DNA of 64,000 nt from Paludibacteraceae bacterium (GCA_017464025.1 JAFUEI010000001.1:1-64000), one strand, 5' to 3'; positions 17,417-27,573 are shown, counted from the stretch's first letter. Notes: generated from the letters alone by a model not told the origin. Translations and numbers: made by a program.

Positions 17417-19498
17417 TTATCCCACCTGCGCGCCGTTCCTTACAGGGCGGCTCACGGTGGTGACGGTCAGTTTCCCGTCGCTGCCTGCGGCACTCAGTAT
17501 CATTCCCTGGCTCTCGATACCCATCATCTTGCGCGGCGGGAAGTTGGCGATGAAGAGCACCTGTTTGCCCACCAGCTCCTGCGGGTCGGGATAGCTCTGG
17601 GCGATGCCGCTCAAGATGGTGCGCCCCCCCATGCCGTCGTCTATCTTGAATTGCAGCAGTTTGTCCGATTTCTTCACCTTCGTGCATTCCAGCACGGTGC
17701 CTACGCGGATATCCGTCTTGTCGAACACGTCAATCGTGGTGGCGGTCTTCACCGCTTCGGGCTGCCAGCCCGCCTCTTCGTTCTCTTTCTTGATGCGGGC
17801 CAGACGGTCAAGCTGGGCCTGGATGGCGCTGTCGTCTATTTTCTCGAAGAGCAGCGAGGGTTCTGCCAGTGGGTGCCCTTCGGGCAGAATATCGGTGTCG
17901 CCGAGGCGGTTCCAGTCCAGACGGCTGATGCCCAGCATGTCGCGCAGTTTCTTCGATGAGAAGGGCAGGAACGGCTCGAAGGCGATGCTCAGGTTGGCGG
18001 CCGTCTGCAGGGCCAGATTCAGGATGGTGGCGGTGCGCTGCATGTCGGTCTTCGCCAATTTCCAGGGCTCGGTGTCGGCTAAGTATTTGTTGCCGATGCG
18101 GGCGAGGTTCATCGCCTCTTTCTGGGCGTCGCGGAAGCGGAAGTTCTCTAACAGGTCCTCCAATTGCTGCTTGATGCCGCCGAACTCCTGCACCGTCTGG
18201 CGGTCATAGTCGGTCAGCTCGCCCTGGGCGGGCACTTTTCCTCCGAAATACTTGTGAGTCAGCACCATCGCACGGTTTACGAAGTTGCCGTATATGGCCA
18301 CCAGCTCGTTGTTGTTGCGGGCCTGGAAGTCGCTCCACGTGAAGTCGTTGTCTTTCGTCTCCGGCGCATTGGCTGTCAGCACGTAGCGTAGCACGTCCTG
18401 CTTGCCGGGGAAGTCGTCCAGATATTCGTTCAGCCATACCGCCCAATTGCGCGAGGTGCTTATCTTGTCACCCTCCAGGTTCAGAAACTCGTTGCTCGGC
18501 ACGTTGTCCGGCAATATATACTGCGCTCCGTCGTTGCACTCGTTCCACGCCTTCAGCATCGTCGGGAACACAATACAGTGGAACACGATGTTGTCCTTGC
18601 CGATGAAGTGTATCATGCGCGTGTCTTTGTCCTGCCACCACTTCTCCCACGTCCCGTATTGCTCCGGCTGCGCATCGCACAGTTCTTTCGTGTTGCTGAT
18701 ATAGCCTATCGGCGCGTCGAACCACACGTACAGCACCTTGCCCTCTGCGCCTTCCACGGGCACGGGGATACCCCAGCTTAGGTCGCGCGTCACTGCACGC
18801 GGGTGCAAGCCGCCGTCCAACCAGCTCTTGCACTGGCCATATACGTTGCTCCGCCACTCCTTGTGCTCTTCCAGTATCCATTGCTCAAGCCACTGCTGGT
18901 ATTGGTCCAGCGGCAGATACCAGTGCGTCGTCGCACGTTTGGTCAGCGGGTTGCCGTTAACGGCGTTGTAGGGGTTTATCAGCTCGTCGGGCGAGAGCGT
19001 CCGTCCGCATTTCTCGCATTGGTCGCCGTAGGCGCCTGCCGAGTGGCAATGCGGACATTCGCCGCGGATGTTCCGGTCCGTCAGGAATTCTTTCGTCTCC
19101 TCGTCGTAGAACTGCTCGGTGGTCTGCTGGATGAATTTGCCGCCCTCATACAGCGTGCGGAAGAAGTCGCTTGCAAACCTGTGATGGATGTCCGAGGTGG
19201 TCCGGCTATATACGTCGAACGAGATGCCGAAGCGCTCGAAACTGTCTTTTATGAGGTTGTGATAGCGGTCCACCACTTGTTGCACCGTGATGCCTTCTTT
19301 CCGGGCTCTGATCGTAACGGGAACGCCATGCTCGTCGCTGCCGCCTACGAAGAGGACAGGACGGCCTTTCAAACGCAGATAGCGGACATAGATGTCGGCG
19401 GGCACATATACGCCTGCTAAATGTCCGATGTGCACCGGCCCGTTGGCATACGGCAGGGCGGAGGTTACGAGGGTTCGTTGGTAGTTGGTTGCTGACAT
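17417..19498 (-). CDS. metG: Methionyl-tRNA synthetase
   Basis: This 693-aa class I synthetase charges tRNA-Met. The N-terminus has the HIGH signature ([13 protein letters not shown], about 18-30). A zinc knuckle is visible ([20 protein letters not shown]). The KMSKS loop appears as KISTS (near residue 346). The C-terminal ~110 residues form the EMAPII/Arc1p-like tRNA-binding domain ([26 protein letters not shown]), as in longer bacterial MetRS. ATG at 19498 ([10 protein letters not shown]) was chosen over an upstream in-frame TTG. One of its cognate tRNA genes lies immediately downstream on the same strand. Confidence 0.96.
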   Translation of the reverse strand: MSATNYQRTLVTSALPYANGPVHIGHLAGVYVPADIYVRYLRLKGRPVLFVGGSDEHGVPVTIRARKEGITVQQVVDRYHNLIKDSFERFGISFDVYSRTTSDIHHRFASDFFRTLYEGGKFIQQTTEQFYDEETKEFLTDRNIRGECPHCHSAGAYGDQCEKCGRTLSPDELINPYNAVNGNPLTKRATTHWYLPLDQYQQWLEQWILEEHKEWRSNVYGQCKSWLDGGLHPRAVTRDLSWGIPVPVEGAEGKVLYVWFDAPIGYISNTKELCDAQPEQYGTWEKWWQDKDTRMIHFIGKDNIVFHCIVFPTMLKAWNECNDGAQYILPDNVPSNEFLNLEGDKISTSRNWAVWLNEYLDDFPGKQDVLRYVLTANAPETKDNDFTWSDFQARNNNELVAIYGNFVNRAMVLTHKYFGGKVPAQGELTDYDRQTVQEFGGIKQQLEDLLENFRFRDAQKEAMNLARIGNKYLADTEPWKLAKTDMQRTATILNLALQTAANLSIAFEPFLPFSSKKLRDMLGISRLDWNRLGDTDILPEGHPLAEPSLLFEKIDDSAIQAQLDRLARIKKENEEAGWQPEAVKTATTIDVFDKTDIRVGTVLECTKVKKSDKLLQFKIDDGMGGRTILSGIAQSYPDPQELVGKQVLFIANFPPRKMMGIESQGMILSAAGSDGKLTVTTVSRPVRNGAQVG

Positions 19499-19575
19499 AT
19501 ACAATGGTTATGTGTTGGTTTTATTCACTAAAAGGGCTATTTTTTGACAAAAACGAACCCAAAGTGCACCTAGAA

Positions 19576-19607
19576 TTTGCGTATGTGAATTATTGTGCTT
19601 AACTTCG
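19576..19607 (+). promoter_or_regulatory. Promoter facing the outer-membrane protein gene at 19674
   Basis: TTTG (19576-19579), 20 nt, TAACTTCG (19600-19607; one mismatch to TAnnTTTG). The predicted start is near 19613, inside the region also used by the opposing metG promoter. Confidence 0.6.
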
Positions 19608-19624
19608 CGGTCCGAAATGTTGCG

Positions 19625-19656
19625 CAAAGGTACGGATAATTGTGCAATTGTGCAAA
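19625..19656 (-). promoter_or_regulatory. Promoter of metG
   Basis: On the minus strand TTTG (19656-19653), 20 nt, TACCTTTG (19632-19625), an exact consensus. The transcript would start near 19618, giving a ~120-nt leader before the ATG at 19498. Confidence 0.8.
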
Positions 19657-19673
19657 TACAAGTTTTGCAACTC

Positions 19674-20579
19674 ATGAAAAGGTGTCTTTCGTTGTTCTTC
19701 CTCGCTTTGGGGCTGACGTTTGTTGCTAAGGCGCAGGTGAAAAACTATATTTCCGTTTGGGGACAGGCCGGCGAGTCGTCGCTGATGACCAATATCAGCC
19801 AGCTTTCCTCCAACCTCAGCTTCGGTGGTGCCGGTGGCGTGGGCTTCGGCTATGAACTGGAGGCCAACCATTTCCTCTTTACCATAGGCCTTTCGGCCGA
19901 TGTCTCGCACACGGTCTTCTCCTCCAAACCCTTGCAGCAGGAGATTCCCGGTGCTATCGACGACGAAGGAGACAAGCTGACCTTTGTCTATGACCAGCTC
20001 TCGCGCAGCGATGCCTATACCAACATCTCCGCACAGATTCCTTTGATGGTGGGTGCCGCCGTCAATCGGTTCTATTTTCTGGCCGGTGTGAAGGCGGAAA
20101 TCAATCTGCTCACTTTTGCCAACAGCAAGGCCGTCCTCTCCTCCAGCGGCGATTACGAAAAGTTTATCGACCCCTTTACGGGGATGCCCGAGCACATGTT
20201 CTTCGGCGAAACGCCCATCACGACGTCCAACCGTCCCAAGTTCGGGCCCAATGTGCTGCTCTCGTTGGAGATTGGTGGCCGCTTCGGGCAGTTCAACAGC
20301 AAGGACAAGGGCTTCGATGTCCCCCAGACGCGCAACTACGGCCGCTTGGCCGTGTTTGCCGACTTCGGTCTGTTGGATATTCATCAGAAAGGCTCGGACG
20401 ACCCGATTAAGCTGCCTACCACGTTCAACTCAGAGGATATGCAGTCCAGCATCAGGCTCACCGACCTGCTCTCTTCGTCGGCTGCCGAGAATGCCGTGCG
20501 CTCGCTCACGATAGGTCTCAAATATACCTATCTCTTCCGCCTGCCTGACAAGAAGGCCTGCGTCATCTGCAAAGACTGA
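19674..20579 (+). CDS. Exported outer-membrane beta-barrel-like protein, function unknown
   Basis: This 301-aa protein has a clear Sec signal peptide (MKRCLSLFFLALGLTFVAKA, cleavage before QVKNY). The mature part is rich in alternating hydrophobic strands (GGAGGVGFGYELEANHFLFTIGLSADVS, FYFLAGVKAEINL, RSLTIGLKYTYLF) and looks like a small porin-type barrel. No named family is recognised. ATG at 19674 was chosen because it begins the signal peptide, although the frame is open upstream. It is transcribed divergently from metG. The two genes to its right are on the opposite strand. Confidence 0.75.
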   Translation: MKRCLSLFFLALGLTFVAKAQVKNYISVWGQAGESSLMTNISQLSSNLSFGGAGGVGFGYELEANHFLFTIGLSADVSHTVFSSKPLQQEIPGAIDDEGDKLTFVYDQLSRSDAYTNISAQIPLMVGAAVNRFYFLAGVKAEINLLTFANSKAVLSSSGDYEKFIDPFTGMPEHMFFGETPITTSNRPKFGPNVLLSLEIGGRFGQFNSKDKGFDVPQTRNYGRLAVFADFGLLDIHQKGSDDPIKLPTTFNSEDMQSSIRLTDLLSSSAAENAVRSLTIGLKYTYLFRLPDKKACVICKD

Positions 20580-20608
20580 TTCCGTCTGCCGCTTTTTCTC
20601 TTCTCTGC

Positions 20609-21589
20609 TTATTCCGCTTCCAGCTGTTGCCGGATGGCTTGTGTCATACGTCCGGCGATGCGTCGGTATGCGTCCCGCCCGCCCGTTTCGAAGCCGGTCG
20701 GGTGTGCACCCTTCTCCGTGAAGCTGTCTTCATACAGCCGGCGCCCCGAAGCGGGGTGACTGATGATGACGTGCCCTTCTATCACGCTGAAGTACGTCGT
20801 CATCTGCCCTATCTCTGCACGGTTCTGCTCGCGTGCCACGGCGGTGACGATTATTTCGTAGTCCACGTCCCGCATCGAGGCCGTGAAGTTGCAGCCCATG
20901 TCGGCCAGACCCGCCTTCAACTCGTTTTGCAGACTGCCGTAGGTGTTGCCGAAGAGCAGGGCGTTGCACACCAATCGGATGTTCAGTCCGTGGCGTAGCA
21001 CCTCGCCGAGGCTGTCGGCCCGTTGCCGGATGGCGCTCAGGCGTTGCGGCCCGTCGCCTCCGGCCTCGGGGAGAACCATCAGCAGATGCTCTTGCGCCTT
21101 CGCCTTGCACAGTAGCGGCATGGTTCCGCTCAGTGTGCGGCGGGCACGCAGCTTCTCATGGCGCGCGGTCTGCTGCTCGGTCTTGTCAAGTTCGCTGTCA
21201 AGGCGTTCGGCCAGCCGTTGCAGACGGCGCTCGGCAAAGCGGGCGCCCTCCGCCTTGGGCAGTATGGCAAGGGCGCATACGGTGCGGCCGCGTCGGCAGG
21301 TCAGCGTCTCCGTGTCGGGCAGGTCGGCGGCCGTCAGACGGCAACTGTCAGGCTCTTCGTCCTGCAGCAGGTGGTCTATACGCTGTTGCAGCAGAGCGGC
21401 CAAGGCCGTGCGGGCGGAGTCGGCGGCGGCTTTATCGGCCTCCTCGGCCGGCTGCCGCGCCCGCATGGGCAACTCCGCGTAAGCGCATACATACTCTCCT
21501 GCAGGATACATCCGTTGCCGCTCCGCCGCGTCCGTCCACGCGGGCGCAACCGTCTTTGCCGCTATGGTCAGTGGCAGAAGACACAGCAA
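20609..21589 (-). CDS. Exported protein of unknown function, paired with CsgG-like gene
   Basis: A 326-aa frame counted from a TTG at 21589. The hydrophobic start (CLLPLTIAA) is an incomplete signal peptide. Reading 8 codons further upstream adds TRNTLSIL and a positive charge, which would need an ATT start at 21613. The true start is therefore uncertain. The middle is charged and helical (about 110-160). The C-terminal half (SLQNELKAGLADMGCNFTASMRDVDYEIIVTAVARE) resembles LPP20/CsgG-type secretion-accessory folds only loosely. It follows the CsgG-like gene by 43 bp on the same strand, and both are probably one envelope operon. Confidence 0.65.
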   Translation of the reverse strand: MLCLLPLTIAAKTVAPAWTDAAERQRMYPAGEYVCAYAELPMRARQPAEEADKAAADSARTALAALLQQRIDHLLQDEEPDSCRLTAADLPDTETLTCRRGRTVCALAILPKAEGARFAERRLQRLAERLDSELDKTEQQTARHEKLRARRTLSGTMPLLCKAKAQEHLLMVLPEAGGDGPQRLSAIRQRADSLGEVLRHGLNIRLVCNALLFGNTYGSLQNELKAGLADMGCNFTASMRDVDYEIIVTAVAREQNRAEIGQMTTYFSVIEGHVIISHPASGRRLYEDSFTEKGAHPTGFETGGRDAYRRIAGRMTQAIRQQLEAE

Positions 21590-21632
21590 TATGGAGAGCG
21601 TGTTGCGCGTAATAGGGTGGTATATATTGAAG

Positions 21633-22568
21633 TTAGAAGGTCAGGGCAAGACCTATCCCGTTGGCCGCAGGCCGCAACTCCAACGAAATCTGCGGCTCAC
21701 TCGTGCAACGTTGGTTGAAGGTCTTGTAGGCATTATGACGTTGGTGATAACCGACGCCAAGCAGGACAACTCCTGTACTCGCAACACCCGCACCTATAGG
21801 GAAAATCGCGAGCCCTGATACCCATTCGCTACCAGGAAGAAAACATAAACCTACTCCAAGTGGCACCAATACCATTCCTCCTCCCAACAATCCCCAACCC
21901 CAGTAAGTCATCACCGTTCCTTTCCGATACTTCTCCCACGCATACAGGCAGTTGTTTTGCAGAAACTGCTCATACATCTTGCGGTCCATCTCTGTGCCCT
22001 GAAACACATAGAGGTTGTTGTTGATTTTCTCTATCTGGTTGGCCACGTTCACGCGTTGCAGGACATAGCCTCCGGTAGCAACCTTGGAAGTATAGTCTGA
22101 AGCGGGTTGTTGCCTGAGCAGTTTAGCGGCCAACGACTCGCAGCCTTTCTGTATATCGGCAGCCGACATTGTCATCAGCGCATTGTCGGTCAGTTCCGTG
22201 CGGGCGGTCTCCACATCAAGTATCTTGGCCGTCACGAAGATGGAGTTGGCATCCACCTTGGCGGCTTCCGAGACGAGGATATAGGCGGCACCTGTCATCT
22301 CGCCTAAGCGGCGGATCTGGTCCTCGCTCACATAGCCCGTCCGCTGGAAGTTCTGCTCGCCCATGATGGCGTCAATATCGGTACGGTCGTAGGCCTCATA
22401 ACCCGCCGTGGCGGACACGGCCTTCATCAGGTTGCTGCGCACCATCAGCCTGACGCCGTAGTTGAGCGTACCGTCGCGGTCGATGGTCTCAAGGATGGCC
22501 ACTTTCTTCTGTGCCATGGCCGCTACCGGCAGCAGAAGCATCATCAGAGTAAAAAGTTTTGTTTTCAT
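21633..22568 (-). CDS. Exported CsgG/LpoB-like protein with two C-terminal hydrophobic segments
   Basis: This 311-aa protein has a signal peptide (MKTKLFTLMMLLLPVAAMA). Residues about 20-165 look like the CsgG/TolB-N/LpoB fold: a small sensor-type alpha/beta domain starting KKVAILETIDRDGTLNYGVRLMVRSNLMKAV, followed by AYDRTDIDAIMGEQNFQRTGYVSEDQIRRLGEMTGAAYILVSEAAKV. The C-terminus has two hydrophobic stretches (about 225-290). ATG at 22568 was chosen for the signal peptide. A poor promoter match (-33 at 22641-22638, -7 TGGCTTTG at 22616-22609) lies about 40 nt upstream. The role in the envelope is unknown. Confidence 0.75.
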   Translation of the reverse strand: MKTKLFTLMMLLLPVAAMAQKKVAILETIDRDGTLNYGVRLMVRSNLMKAVSATAGYEAYDRTDIDAIMGEQNFQRTGYVSEDQIRRLGEMTGAAYILVSEAAKVDANSIFVTAKILDVETARTELTDNALMTMSAADIQKGCESLAAKLLRQQPASDYTSKVATGGYVLQRVNVANQIEKINNNLYVFQGTEMDRKMYEQFLQNNCLYAWEKYRKGTVMTYWGWGLLGGGMVLVPLGVGLCFLPGSEWVSGLAIFPIGAGVASTGVVLLGVGYHQRHNAYKTFNQRCTSEPQISLELRPAANGIGLALTF

Positions 22569-22646
22569 ATCAAGTAGGGTGTTTGTTGTTTTTTCGTTTC
22601 TATAAAAGCAAAGCCATGCTCCCGGCAGGTACGCACACAAAAAAAG

Positions 22647-22778
22647 TAGTGTGGAAACCTTGCTTTAAGTCAGGCTACCACACCTATAGAACTACAAGTC
22701 CTCCACACTGCACGGCAGTGCTTCACAACTTATTCCTGATACATTTTGTCATTGTGGTAGTTGACTTAAAAGGAATAA
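22647..22778. other. Intergenic region with several inverted repeats
   Basis: The 453-bp gap between the divergent CsgG-like gene and the porin has no credible gene. It holds GTGTGG/CCACAC (22649-22654 with 22678-22683), a tight CACTGC-ACG-GCAGTG hairpin (22706-22720), and TTATTCC/GGAATAA (22730-22736 with 22772-22778). This could be a structured RNA or a regulatory region. I see no promoter dedicated to it. Confidence 0.4.
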
Positions 22779-22983
22779 ATAGCGAAAAGCTACGAATATG
22801 TTATGTGCGTATCTCTACATACGCTTGTCTGTCATAGGCAAAACAGGTCGTGTGTTTGGTGTTGTCGTGTTCACGGTTGCCGCTTGGCAGGCAGATACTC
22901 TGTCCCGCCAACTGCGCTGCAAAATTACACATTTATTCACATATACGCAAATGTCGCCTCTCTCTTCCTTGCCATCATGCCAG

Positions 22984-23014
22984 TTGTGCGGAAAGGAAAA
23001 AAGTTGTACCTTTG
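22984..23014 (+). promoter_or_regulatory. Promoter of porin gene, placed for a leaderless mRNA
   Basis: TTG (22984-22986), 20 nt, TACCTTTG (23007-23014). The start codon at 23022 is only 7 nt beyond the -7 element, where transcription should begin. Confidence 0.75.
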
Positions 23015-23021
23015 CAGCCGT

Positions 23022-25049
23022 ATGCTAAATTGGCGTAAAATAGCATTCTTAGGGCTCGCGCTCCTTGCGGCATGTCCGCTGGTGACGCGGGCGGGCGTGT
23101 ACGGCAAAGATGCCCCGCCGGTGATACGGGCCTATACGTTGTCGCCGGTGCTGGCGCAGTCCGACTCGGCAGTCGTGGACACCGGCTACATCGACTTGCC
23201 CATGTACGACGTCCCCAACCGCTATTCCATCGCCAACAGCTGGAACGGCAACCTCGTCTCACCTATTCAGTCGAAGATTTGGTTCGACCGTACCGAGAAG
23301 ATTGACTTCCTTTTCGCACGCGCCTACGAACCCTACGTCACTACGCCCCAGGACCTCCGCTTCTACAATACGAACACGCCTTTCAGCACCATCGCCTACA
23401 AGCGGAGCTTTACGGCCTATCACGAGGAGAGCGACATCGACTTCTCCTTCACGGGCAACGTCACGCGACGGACCAATCTGGGGCTCGCGCTCAACTATCT
23501 CAACTCCCCCGGACAGTATATGAATCAGGCGGGCAAACGCTTTGAAGGCCACGCCTTCGGCAGCTACAATGGCGACCACTACGGCTGCCATGGGGCCGTG
23601 ATGATAAGTTCGCTCAGCAACTTCGAGAACGGAGGCCTGAGCAATCCCGAAGATCTGGGCGGCAACATCAATTCCTACGACCTGACTACGCGTATGGCAG
23701 GCGGCGGTGGTATGGCTGGGTTGCGCTATATCTCCGGCTATTGGAACCACCACTACAGCATCTGTGTCGAGCGCGACCGCAAGCAGACCATCCGCCCCCC
23801 GCGGGGAACCAACCTGCCGCCGCGCGATACGGTCATAACGGAGTATATCCCGGTCACGACCTTCATGCACACCTTCGAGGTCAATCAGGCCGTCAAACGC
23901 TATGTGGAGCAGCAGGATCAGACCGCTTTCTTCGACACCGCCTACTACCACTCCGCCTATACCGGCGATACGGCCAACGTGCTGACCATCCGCAACACCC
24001 TCGCTGTCACCTTCGAGGAGGAGTTCAACAAGTGGCTCCATTTCGGCGCTACGGTCTATGCCGTCAACGAGTTCCAGCGGCACAGCTACGTCGTCCCCGA
24101 CTATCTGCCGTGGGCCGATACGGCGTTCAACCTGCCGGCAACCCGCTTCAGCACAACCAATCAGCTGGCCCTGCATACAGACTCGCTGACAGGCTTTCGC
24201 TGGACCAACAACACATGGGTCGGCGGAGCCCTCTACAAGAACCGCGGCAAATGGGTGCGCTACGGCTTTCAGGGCGATGTGTGCGTCGTGGGCTACAAGA
24301 TAGGCGAGTTCAAGGTGGACGGCCACGTCAATGGCGATTTCCCCATCGGCAACTATCGTCTGCTCATGAAGGCCAATGCCTATATCAAGAACCAGACGCC
24401 CGACTGGTTCCTGCAGCACTATCGCTCCAACCACTACCGCTGGGACAACAATTTCCAGAAGACCTACCGCTTCTATGTAGGCGGCGAGGTGGCCTTCCCC
24501 ACCCGCTATGTGCAGCCCAAGGTGAAGGTCGGCTTCGAGAATCTGACCCGCTACATCTATTTCGGCCAGGACGGCCTGCCGGTGCAGCATGAAGGCAACA
24601 TTCAGGTCCTCTCCGTGGATGCACAGCTCAATATCCGCACCAAGCGCTTCGGTATGGACAACCATGTGGTCTGGCAGTTGTCGCCCTCCGAGGCTCTTCC
24701 GCTGCCGGCTGTCGTGCTCTACCATAATATCTATTACTACGATTCCTGGTTCCGCCGGGCGATGGATGTGCAGTTCGGCGTGGACATGCACTACCACACA
24801 GCCTACTATGCGCCGGTCATCAATCCGGCTACAGGGCAGTTCTGCATCCAGCAGACCGATAGGGTGGGCAATTTCCCCGTGCTCAACGTCTATGCCAACT
24901 TCTACGTCAGACTGCTGCGCCTGCGTTTCTTCGCCCATTTCACCCACTGGAACGAATACTTCATGGCCAAGAACTATTTCACGATGCCCGGCTACCCCGT
25001 CAATCCGCCGCAGTTCCGGGCCGGTGTCGCTTGGCATTTTTATAAATAA
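23022..25049 (+). CDS. Putative outer-membrane porin (PF14121-like)
   Basis: This 675-aa exported protein resembles the Bacteroidetes 'putative porin' family. The signal peptide is MLNWRKIAFLGLALLAACPLVTRA. The mature part is made of aromatic-rich amphipathic strands throughout (YKRSFTAYHEESDIDFSFTGN, VTRRTNLGLALNYLNSPGQY, FYVGGEVAFPTRYVQPKVKVGF), ending FRAGVAWHFYK, a typical barrel end. ATG at 23022 is the only standard start ahead of the signal peptide. It lies 7 nt after the -7 promoter element, so the message is probably leaderless. The longer upstream frame is out of character and crosses the promoter. Substrate unknown. Confidence 0.85.
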   Translation: MLNWRKIAFLGLALLAACPLVTRAGVYGKDAPPVIRAYTLSPVLAQSDSAVVDTGYIDLPMYDVPNRYSIANSWNGNLVSPIQSKIWFDRTEKIDFLFARAYEPYVTTPQDLRFYNTNTPFSTIAYKRSFTAYHEESDIDFSFTGNVTRRTNLGLALNYLNSPGQYMNQAGKRFEGHAFGSYNGDHYGCHGAVMISSLSNFENGGLSNPEDLGGNINSYDLTTRMAGGGGMAGLRYISGYWNHHYSICVERDRKQTIRPPRGTNLPPRDTVITEYIPVTTFMHTFEVNQAVKRYVEQQDQTAFFDTAYYHSAYTGDTANVLTIRNTLAVTFEEEFNKWLHFGATVYAVNEFQRHSYVVPDYLPWADTAFNLPATRFSTTNQLALHTDSLTGFRWTNNTWVGGALYKNRGKWVRYGFQGDVCVVGYKIGEFKVDGHVNGDFPIGNYRLLMKANAYIKNQTPDWFLQHYRSNHYRWDNNFQKTYRFYVGGEVAFPTRYVQPKVKVGFENLTRYIYFGQDGLPVQHEGNIQVLSVDAQLNIRTKRFGMDNHVVWQLSPSEALPLPAVVLYHNIYYYDSWFRRAMDVQFGVDMHYHTAYYAPVINPATGQFCIQQTDRVGNFPVLNVYANFYVRLLRLRFFAHFTHWNEYFMAKNYFTMPGYPVNPPQFRAGVAWHFYK

Positions 25050-25095
25050 GGTATGATTTTTGCAATAAGTGTTTAACAACAAAGAATAACAGCCT

Positions 25096-27573
25096 ATGAC
25101 CTACAGTCAGAATCTATATAAAGCCCTGCAGTTCAGCCGTCAGGAGGCTGAGCGGTTAGGCTCGCCCGAGATACAGCCCGAGCATCTGATGTTGGGTATC
25201 TGCCGAATTGGCAGATGCCGCGCGCTTGATATGCTCGTTCAGGCAGGTGTGGACATTGACAAGATGATAGAACGTATCAACCTGCGCTACGAGGGCGCTA
25301 CGGCAGGTACGCTCAATAACCTCTCCTATTCGCGCCAGTCGGCACGCATCCTGCGTATCCTTGACCTGGAGACGCGTGCACGCCATGCCGATGCCGCCGA
25401 TACCGAGCACCTGCTGTTTGCTATGCTCAAGGAGAATATGAACAAGGTCTCCTCCGCCTTGCGGGAAGACTATGGTGTGACCTACGAGAGTCTCGAGCGT
25501 CTCTATCCGAAGCCGCAGCAGTCGCCCCGCATGGGAGCCGACTTCACGGAGGATGAAGACGACGAAGACCCGTTGCAGAGCAGCGGAACCATGCAGTCGG
25601 ACGAGGAGCAGAACAGAAAGGAAAGCGACACGCCGGCACTCGATGCCTTCGGTACCGACCTCACCAAGGCCGCTGCCAACGGCGAGTTGGACCCCGTTAT
25701 CGGACGGACCGACGAGATAGAGCGGGTCGTGCAGATTCTCTCCCGCCGCAAGAAGAACAACCCGATACTGATAGGCGAACCCGGAGTGGGCAAGTCGGCC
25801 ATCGTCGAAGGACTGGCGATGCGTATCGTCCGCCGCGAAGTCTCGCCGCTGCTCTTCGACAAACGTATCATCACGCTGGACGTGGCAGGCATGGTGGCCG
25901 GCACCAAATACCGCGGTCAGTTCGAGGAACGCATGAAGTCGGTCATCACTGAACTGCGCCGTCACCCCAGTATCATTCTTTTTATCGATGAGATACATAC
26001 CCTTGTCGGTGCAGGCAATCAGGCCGGCCAGTTGGATGCGGCCAATATGCTCAAGCCGGCGCTGGCGAGAGGCGAGGTGCAGTGCATCGGTGCCACCACT
26101 ACCAACGAGTTCCGCACTTCCATTGAGAAGGACGGAGCGCTGGACCGCCGCTTCCAGAAGGTGCAGGTGCGCCCCACTACGGTGGAAGAGACCGTGCAGA
26201 TTCTCAGGCAGCTGGCCCCCCGCTATACGGAGCACCACCATGTGGACTATACCGACGAGGTGCTGGAAGCCTGCGTCCGCCTTACCGACCGCTACATCAC
26301 CGACCGCGCTTTCCCCGACAAGGCCATCGATGCAATGGACGAGGTCGGAGCACGCAAACACCTGCATGTGCCTGTCACGCCGGCCAGCATACGCGACCTC
26401 GAGAATGAGATCAAGCTGACGCGCCAGCAGAAAAACGATGTGCTCAAAGAGCAGAATTTCGAGCAGGCCGTTATCCTGCGCGACCGGGAGCGCCAGCTCG
26501 AGCAGCGTCTGCAGTTGGAGATTCGCCAGTGGGAGCAGATGCAGGCCGAATCACCGCAGACGGTCACCGTCGAAGACGTGGCACAGGTCGTCAGCGTGAT
26601 GTCGGGCGTGCCCCTGCAGCGTATTGCACAGGCCGAGAATGTGCAGCTCAAGGAGATGGCTTCCACGCTCGAGCAGAAGGTTATCGGCCAGACCGATGCC
26701 GTGCAGACCGTTGTCCGCAGCATACAGCGCAGCCGCGTGGGCCTCAAAGACCCCAACCGGCCCATTGGCACCTTCCTCTTCCTCGGCCCCACCGGCGTAG
26801 GCAAGACCTATCTGGCGCAATGTCTGGCGGAAGAGATGTTCGGCAGCCGTGACGCTCTGATAAGGCTCGATATGTCCGAATACATGGAGAAGCATGCCGT
26901 CTCCTTGCTCGTCGGAGCCCCTCCGGGCTATGTCGGCCACGAAGATGCCGGCAAACTCACGGAGGCCGTACGACGCAAACCCTACAGTATCGTCCTCTTC
27001 GACGAGATTGAAAAGGCACATCCCGACATCTTCAATATCCTCCTCCAGCTGCTCGACGAAGGCCGGCTCACCGACCGCCAGGGCCGCCAGACCGACTTCA
27101 AGAACACCATCATCATCCTCACCAGCAATGTCGGTACCCGCCAGCTCAAGGACTTCGGCAAGGGCATTGGCTTCCAGTCGCACGACATGCTGGACGAGAA
27201 AGAGGCCAAGGCCATGCTGCGCAAGGCCCTCAACAAGACCTTCTCCCCCGAGTTCCTCAACCGTATCGACAACATCGTGACCTTCGGTCAGCTCAGCGAG
27301 GACAATATCCGCCGTATTCTGGAGTTGGAGCTCGCCCGCGTCGAGGCCCGATTGCTGCCTCTCGGATTCAGTCTCAGTGTGGACGAAGAGGCAAAGCAAT
27401 GGCTCATGAAGAAAGGCTATGATGTGCAGTATGGCGCCCGACCGATGAAGCGCACGGTGCAAAGCGAATTGGAAGATGTGCTTACGGCCTGGTTGCTCGA
27501 CCATAGCCGCACCGAAGGTGAGGTCTGCCCGATAAGCATCACACTCGCCGACTCGCACCTTGTCGCAAAATAG
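25096..27573 (+). CDS. clpC: ClpC-type AAA+ unfoldase of Clp protease
   Basis: This 825-aa ATPase unfolds substrates for the ClpP protease and acts in protein quality control. Residues 1-145 are the Clp N repeat domain. The first AAA+ module has Walker [10 protein letters not shown] (about 226-234) and Walker [20 protein letters not shown]/coiled-coil middle segment follows ([32 protein letters not shown]), the mark of ClpC rather than the long-middle ClpB. The second AAA+ module has GPTGVGKT (about 564-571) and [29 protein letters not shown]. The length is normal. It starts 46 bp after the porin gene. Confidence 0.94.
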   Translation: MTYSQNLYKALQFSRQEAERLGSPEIQPEHLMLGICRIGRCRALDMLVQAGVDIDKMIERINLRYEGATAGTLNNLSYSRQSARILRILDLETRARHADAADTEHLLFAMLKENMNKVSSALREDYGVTYESLERLYPKPQQSPRMGADFTEDEDDEDPLQSSGTMQSDEEQNRKESDTPALDAFGTDLTKAAANGELDPVIGRTDEIERVVQILSRRKKNNPILIGEPGVGKSAIVEGLAMRIVRREVSPLLFDKRIITLDVAGMVAGTKYRGQFEERMKSVITELRRHPSIILFIDEIHTLVGAGNQAGQLDAANMLKPALARGEVQCIGATTTNEFRTSIEKDGALDRRFQKVQVRPTTVEETVQILRQLAPRYTEHHHVDYTDEVLEACVRLTDRYITDRAFPDKAIDAMDEVGARKHLHVPVTPASIRDLENEIKLTRQQKNDVLKEQNFEQAVILRDRERQLEQRLQLEIRQWEQMQAESPQTVTVEDVAQVVSVMSGVPLQRIAQAENVQLKEMASTLEQKVIGQTDAVQTVVRSIQRSRVGLKDPNRPIGTFLFLGPTGVGKTYLAQCLAEEMFGSRDALIRLDMSEYMEKHAVSLLVGAPPGYVGHEDAGKLTEAVRRKPYSIVLFDEIEKAHPDIFNILLQLLDEGRLTDRQGRQTDFKNTIIILTSNVGTRQLKDFGKGIGFQSHDMLDEKEAKAMLRKALNKTFSPEFLNRIDNIVTFGQLSEDNIRRILELELARVEARLLPLGFSLSVDEEAKQWLMKKGYDVQYGARPMKRTVQSELEDVLTAWLLDHSRTEGEVCPISITLADSHLVAK

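Noticed and set aside
19499-19618. T-box or riboswitch in the metG leader
   Set aside because: No T-box consensus or specifier loop is visible, and this mechanism is not typical of Bacteroidetes.
23259-25082. A 607-codon open frame antisense to the porin gene
   Set aside because: Shadow of a barrel protein with strong composition bias; no independent support.
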